Assembly (NCBI GenBank): GCA_040398425.1 | Contig: JBBATZ010000010.1 | Span: 19,414-83,413, forward strand | Direction: 5' to 3' | From: UBA7672 sp040398425 | GTDB taxonomy: Bacteria > Pseudomonadota > Alphaproteobacteria > Caulobacterales > Hyphomonadaceae | DNA length: 64,000 nt | Part shown: piece by piece, positions 61,944 to 64,000 of the stretch | Numbering within the stretch: position 1 is the first letter of the stretch | How the letters are laid out: every line of letters starts with the position of its first letter | Made by a program: the position numbers and the translations under genes | The notes under the pieces: model-generated | What the model was told of the DNA's origin: nothing | What the model saw: only the letters and a program-made list of their open reading frames with translations | The model's database searches: none

Positions 61944-63437
61944 ATGCCTCTCGTCTTCGTTTCGTACGCAAACCAGGATCGCGATCTCGCGCTCAAACTG
62001 GTCGAGCGCCTGCGCAAGGCAGCTCCTGAGCGCATTGAGATTGTCTTCGACGAAGCGATCGACGCCGAAACGGACGCCATACCCACCGACGCCTACCGCC
62101 TCCCCTATGTGGGCAAACGCCTGCGCGATGCCAATGCAGTCATTGCGGTACTGACGCGATCCTACGCAGAGTCGGATCCTTGCTGGCTTGAAATGTCCGC
62201 TGCGCTTGCGATGGACAAGCTCGTGCCGATCAGCCTCGACCCGGGCCTGTCGCCGGCAGGCATTGACTCGATGGTGAGGCGCAGGAGCGTCGTTGCGATC
62301 GCGCCGGCCTGGTTCGCCAAGGAGCCGGGCGAGGTCGAACGGTTCGAGACGGCGAAGTTCGAGACGTTCGCCCGCGCCCTGAAGACCGAAGCCGGCAGGC
62401 ATGCCTCATTCGTGGAGTGGACGCCCGCTGATCCGCCGGCGGTACGCGCCCTGACGGGGTCGCTGACCGACGCACTGCAACCGCGCGCCTTCAAGCGAAG
62501 CGGACTGGTCTGGTCGCCGGGCAGCATAGCAGAGGTGCAGAAGCGCAGGTTCTTCGCCGCCATAGACTCCATATCCATCGCGACGGGAGATGCGGTCTGG
62601 GACGTGGCCCGACGCCGCGCCTTGAAAGCGATTGCCGACGCGCCGATGCGCTCAAGCGTGCGGGTCGAGGCATTGTTTGGCCTGATCGGGGAACTGACCG
62701 CGCCGAGCGACGGGTCACCGCCCGTTACAGCGCAGGAACCGTGGGAATTCATCGGAGACATGGCGCTTCCGATCGATCGGGACATCAGCCGGGTCGCCTA
62801 CATGCGCGCGGGCAAGATACCCAACGAGCTGCGCAAGATGTTCCAGGTGCTGCGCCCCGGTCGCTCCAAGCGCCGCGCCATCTTCGCGCTCGGAGCCGTG
62901 CTCGGAGGCATCATCGGCGTCGCGTTGACGTATGGCGGCCAGATGCTGTTCGGTCAGCCGGGCACGCGCGTCGCACCACCTTCGCCAACACCTGCAGATG
63001 CTCCTCCGCCACCGACTTTAGCTCAAAGGCCCCCTGCTCCCGCGACGTCGGCAGAGGCGCCGCGTGTAACGGCGCAATCCGCACCGACACCCGTTCGGCC
63101 CTCGCCATCACTGGCGCCGCCGACGCTGGCTACGCCGTCGCCAACCACTTCCTCGTCCATATTCGCGGTTAGCGCGCGGGGGCTGGAGGCAGCAGTCAAG
63201 GCGGAGCTGGTGCGGCGCAATCTGGATAAGGATGCGTGGCAGCGGGTCTACGGCGAAGTGATCTCGCTGAACATGAACACGCTGTGTTCACCGGAGCGTT
63301 GGAAAGCGGCGGAGTCGGTTGGCCGAAAGCCTCTCGATGTCATCAGCGCGGATACGCAGCTGACCTGGCCGACACAGACGGATTTTGTGAAGCCGGCTCC
63401 TTATAAGGAGTGTCCTGTCTACATGATCCCGACCTAA
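61944..63437 (+). CDS. TIR domain, transmembrane and C-terminal domain protein
   Basis: 497 residues from ATG 61944. Residues 1-145 form a TIR domain: FVSYANQDRDLALKL, NAVIAVLTRSYAES and CWLEMSAAL, with Glu83 in the position of the NADase Glu. A helical middle domain follows (about 185-300), then one membrane helix (312-337), a Pro/Ala/Thr-rich linker (340-412), and a small C-terminal domain (415-497) holding two Cys (TLCSPERW and KECPVYM). A cytoplasmic TIR joined to an outer-side domain would suit a sensor or defence protein; no partner gene is adjacent. The frame begins at 61782 inside the dehydrogenase but 61944 starts the TIR. Confidence 0.75.
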   Translation: MPLVFVSYANQDRDLALKLVERLRKAAPERIEIVFDEAIDAETDAIPTDAYRLPYVGKRLRDANAVIAVLTRSYAESDPCWLEMSAALAMDKLVPISLDPGLSPAGIDSMVRRRSVVAIAPAWFAKEPGEVERFETAKFETFARALKTEAGRHASFVEWTPADPPAVRALTGSLTDALQPRAFKRSGLVWSPGSIAEVQKRRFFAAIDSISIATGDAVWDVARRRALKAIADAPMRSSVRVEALFGLIGELTAPSDGSPPVTAQEPWEFIGDMALPIDRDISRVAYMRAGKIPNELRKMFQVLRPGRSKRRAIFALGAVLGGIIGVALTYGGQMLFGQPGTRVAPPSPTPADAPPPPTLAQRPPAPATSAEAPRVTAQSAPTPVRPSPSLAPPTLATPSPTTSSSIFAVSARGLEAAVKAELVRRNLDKDAWQRVYGEVISLNMNTLCSPERWKAAESVGRKPLDVISADTQLTWPTQTDFVKPAPYKECPVYMIPT

Positions 63438-63556
63438 GGGCGAGCGCCACTGCCCGCCAAACGCCGTCACAAAGTCTTGCGGCCGCGGCCGCATCGCCGC
63501 TTTCCCGCCACGAGCGCAGAACCAACCTGGCTGATAGCGCCTGCCGGGACGAGGTC

Positions 63557-64000
63557 ATGCGAACCCTGATCGTGAATCCGCCACATCCGGCGATCGGCAG
63601 CCGGATTCCCGACGACCACTTGCCGCCGCTCGGCCTGCTCGCGATCGGCGGTCCGCTGATCGATGATGGCCACGACCTGTCGCTGTTCGATGCGGAGCTC
63701 GGCCCGGTCACAATCCCGAAGATCATCGAGTACATCGCCGCGCGACGCCAAGGAGCGCCTGCCCGGCCTCATTGTGATCTACGGCGGCGTCTTTCCCACT
63801 TACCACTGGCGCGACATTCTGGAAGCGCAGCCCGAGTTCGACATCATCGTGCGCAGCGAAGGCGAGGAAACGTGCCGTCAGTTGCTCGCCGCGATCGCGG
63901 CGTCCCTGCCCCTGACAGACGTGAAGGGCATCGCGTGTCGCGTTGGCGGCAAGCCCCACGGATCACCGCCGCGCGAGATGATCGAAAATCTCGACGCCTA
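63557..64000 (+). pseudogene. BchE-like B12-binding radical SAM gene, frameshifted and cut by the window edge
   Basis: From ATG 63557 the frame encodes RTLIVNPPHPAIGSRIP, DDHLPPLGLLAIGGPLID and KIIEYIAAR, matching the N-terminus of BchE-type (Mg-protoporphyrin monomethyl ester cyclase-like) proteins. Near 63738-63745 the family sequence continues one frame over as RDAKERLPGLIVIYGGVFPTYHW and on to 64000. About 25 residues that normally hold a GHSGSTSAH segment are missing at the join. A deletion with frameshift, or an assembly error, is indicated. The SAM Cys cluster would lie beyond the window. Confidence 0.65.

Noticed and set aside
1..64000. CRISPR arrays, tRNA, rRNA, insertion sequences, origin
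   Set aside because: Read through for regularly spaced repeats, T-loop-like sequences, transposase motifs and clustered DnaA boxes; none convincing. One isolated DnaA box does not make an origin.

Overview
The window is GC-rich, gene-dense chromosomal DNA from a Gram-negative bacterium, most likely an alphaproteobacterium of the Caulobacterales/Hyphomonadaceae kind. The order rpmH-rnpA-yidC-yihA followed by argB and dapD is typical of alphaproteobacteria. A PHB storage set (phaR, class I phaC, phasin, 3-hydroxybutyrate dehydrogenase), a large TonB-dependent receptor, many lipoprotein and secreted hydrolases, and a palindromic repeat of a type common in that group fit the same picture. No rRNA, tRNA, CRISPR array, prophage, insertion sequence or plasmid-type gene was seen, so the taxonomic placement is inference.

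Layout. 1-5.3 kb: gamma-glutamyltransferase, a DUF4142 lipoprotein, and on the minus strand an orphan sensor kinase followed by rsgA. 5.4-8.6 kb: rpmH, rnpA, yidC, yihA (ribosome, RNase P, membrane insertion). 8.8-16.7 kb: an ABC-2 exporter pair, a CocE-type hydrolase, argB, a DUF1036 protein, a small membrane protein, dapD and a DUF3052 protein. 16.9-23 kb: small membrane proteins and signalling proteins (PAS, tandem PilZ, a five-PAS hybrid kinase). 23-32.5 kb: a macrolide-phosphotransferase-like protein, a crotonase, a VIT-family transporter, a DEAD-box helicase, an LLM oxidoreductase, a gamma carbonic anhydrase-like protein and PhoH. 32.6-35.2 kb holds two broken genes (a cytochrome P450 and a small membrane protein) among lipoproteins. 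35.3-42.3 kb: a DUF1993 protein, PhoD, and a four-gene minus-strand operon (TelA-like, DUF6384-like, Gly-rich coiled coil, phytase-like esterase). 42.5-51 kb: PHB dehydrogenase, a divergent LD-carboxypeptidase/Mur-ligase pair, a penicillin acylase-family lipoprotein and a TonB receptor. 51-56 kb: phaR, an alpha/beta hydrolase, phaC, a short SEDS-like membrane protein and a phasin. 56-64 kb: threonine aldolase, GGDEF-EAL, acyl-CoA dehydrogenase, a TIR-transmembrane protein and a broken BchE-like radical SAM gene at the edge.

Working links. PhaC makes PHB, the phasin coats granules, PhaR represses, and the dehydrogenase oxidises released 3-hydroxybutyrate; a near-identical 14-base motif lies upstream of both phaC and the phasin. 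LD-carboxypeptidase and the Mur ligase may recycle cell-wall peptides. Three proteins (tandem PilZ, GGDEF-EAL, multi-PAS kinase) point to cyclic-di-GMP and phosphorelay control.

The most unusual points are: rpmH appears wholly nested in an N-terminally extended rnpA frame, with no ATG/GTG/TTG codon near the usual RnpA start; a short SEDS-like protein sits 3 nt after phaC; a TIR domain is joined to a membrane segment and a C-terminal domain; and a strong orphan terminator upstream of the aldolase suggests a small RNA.
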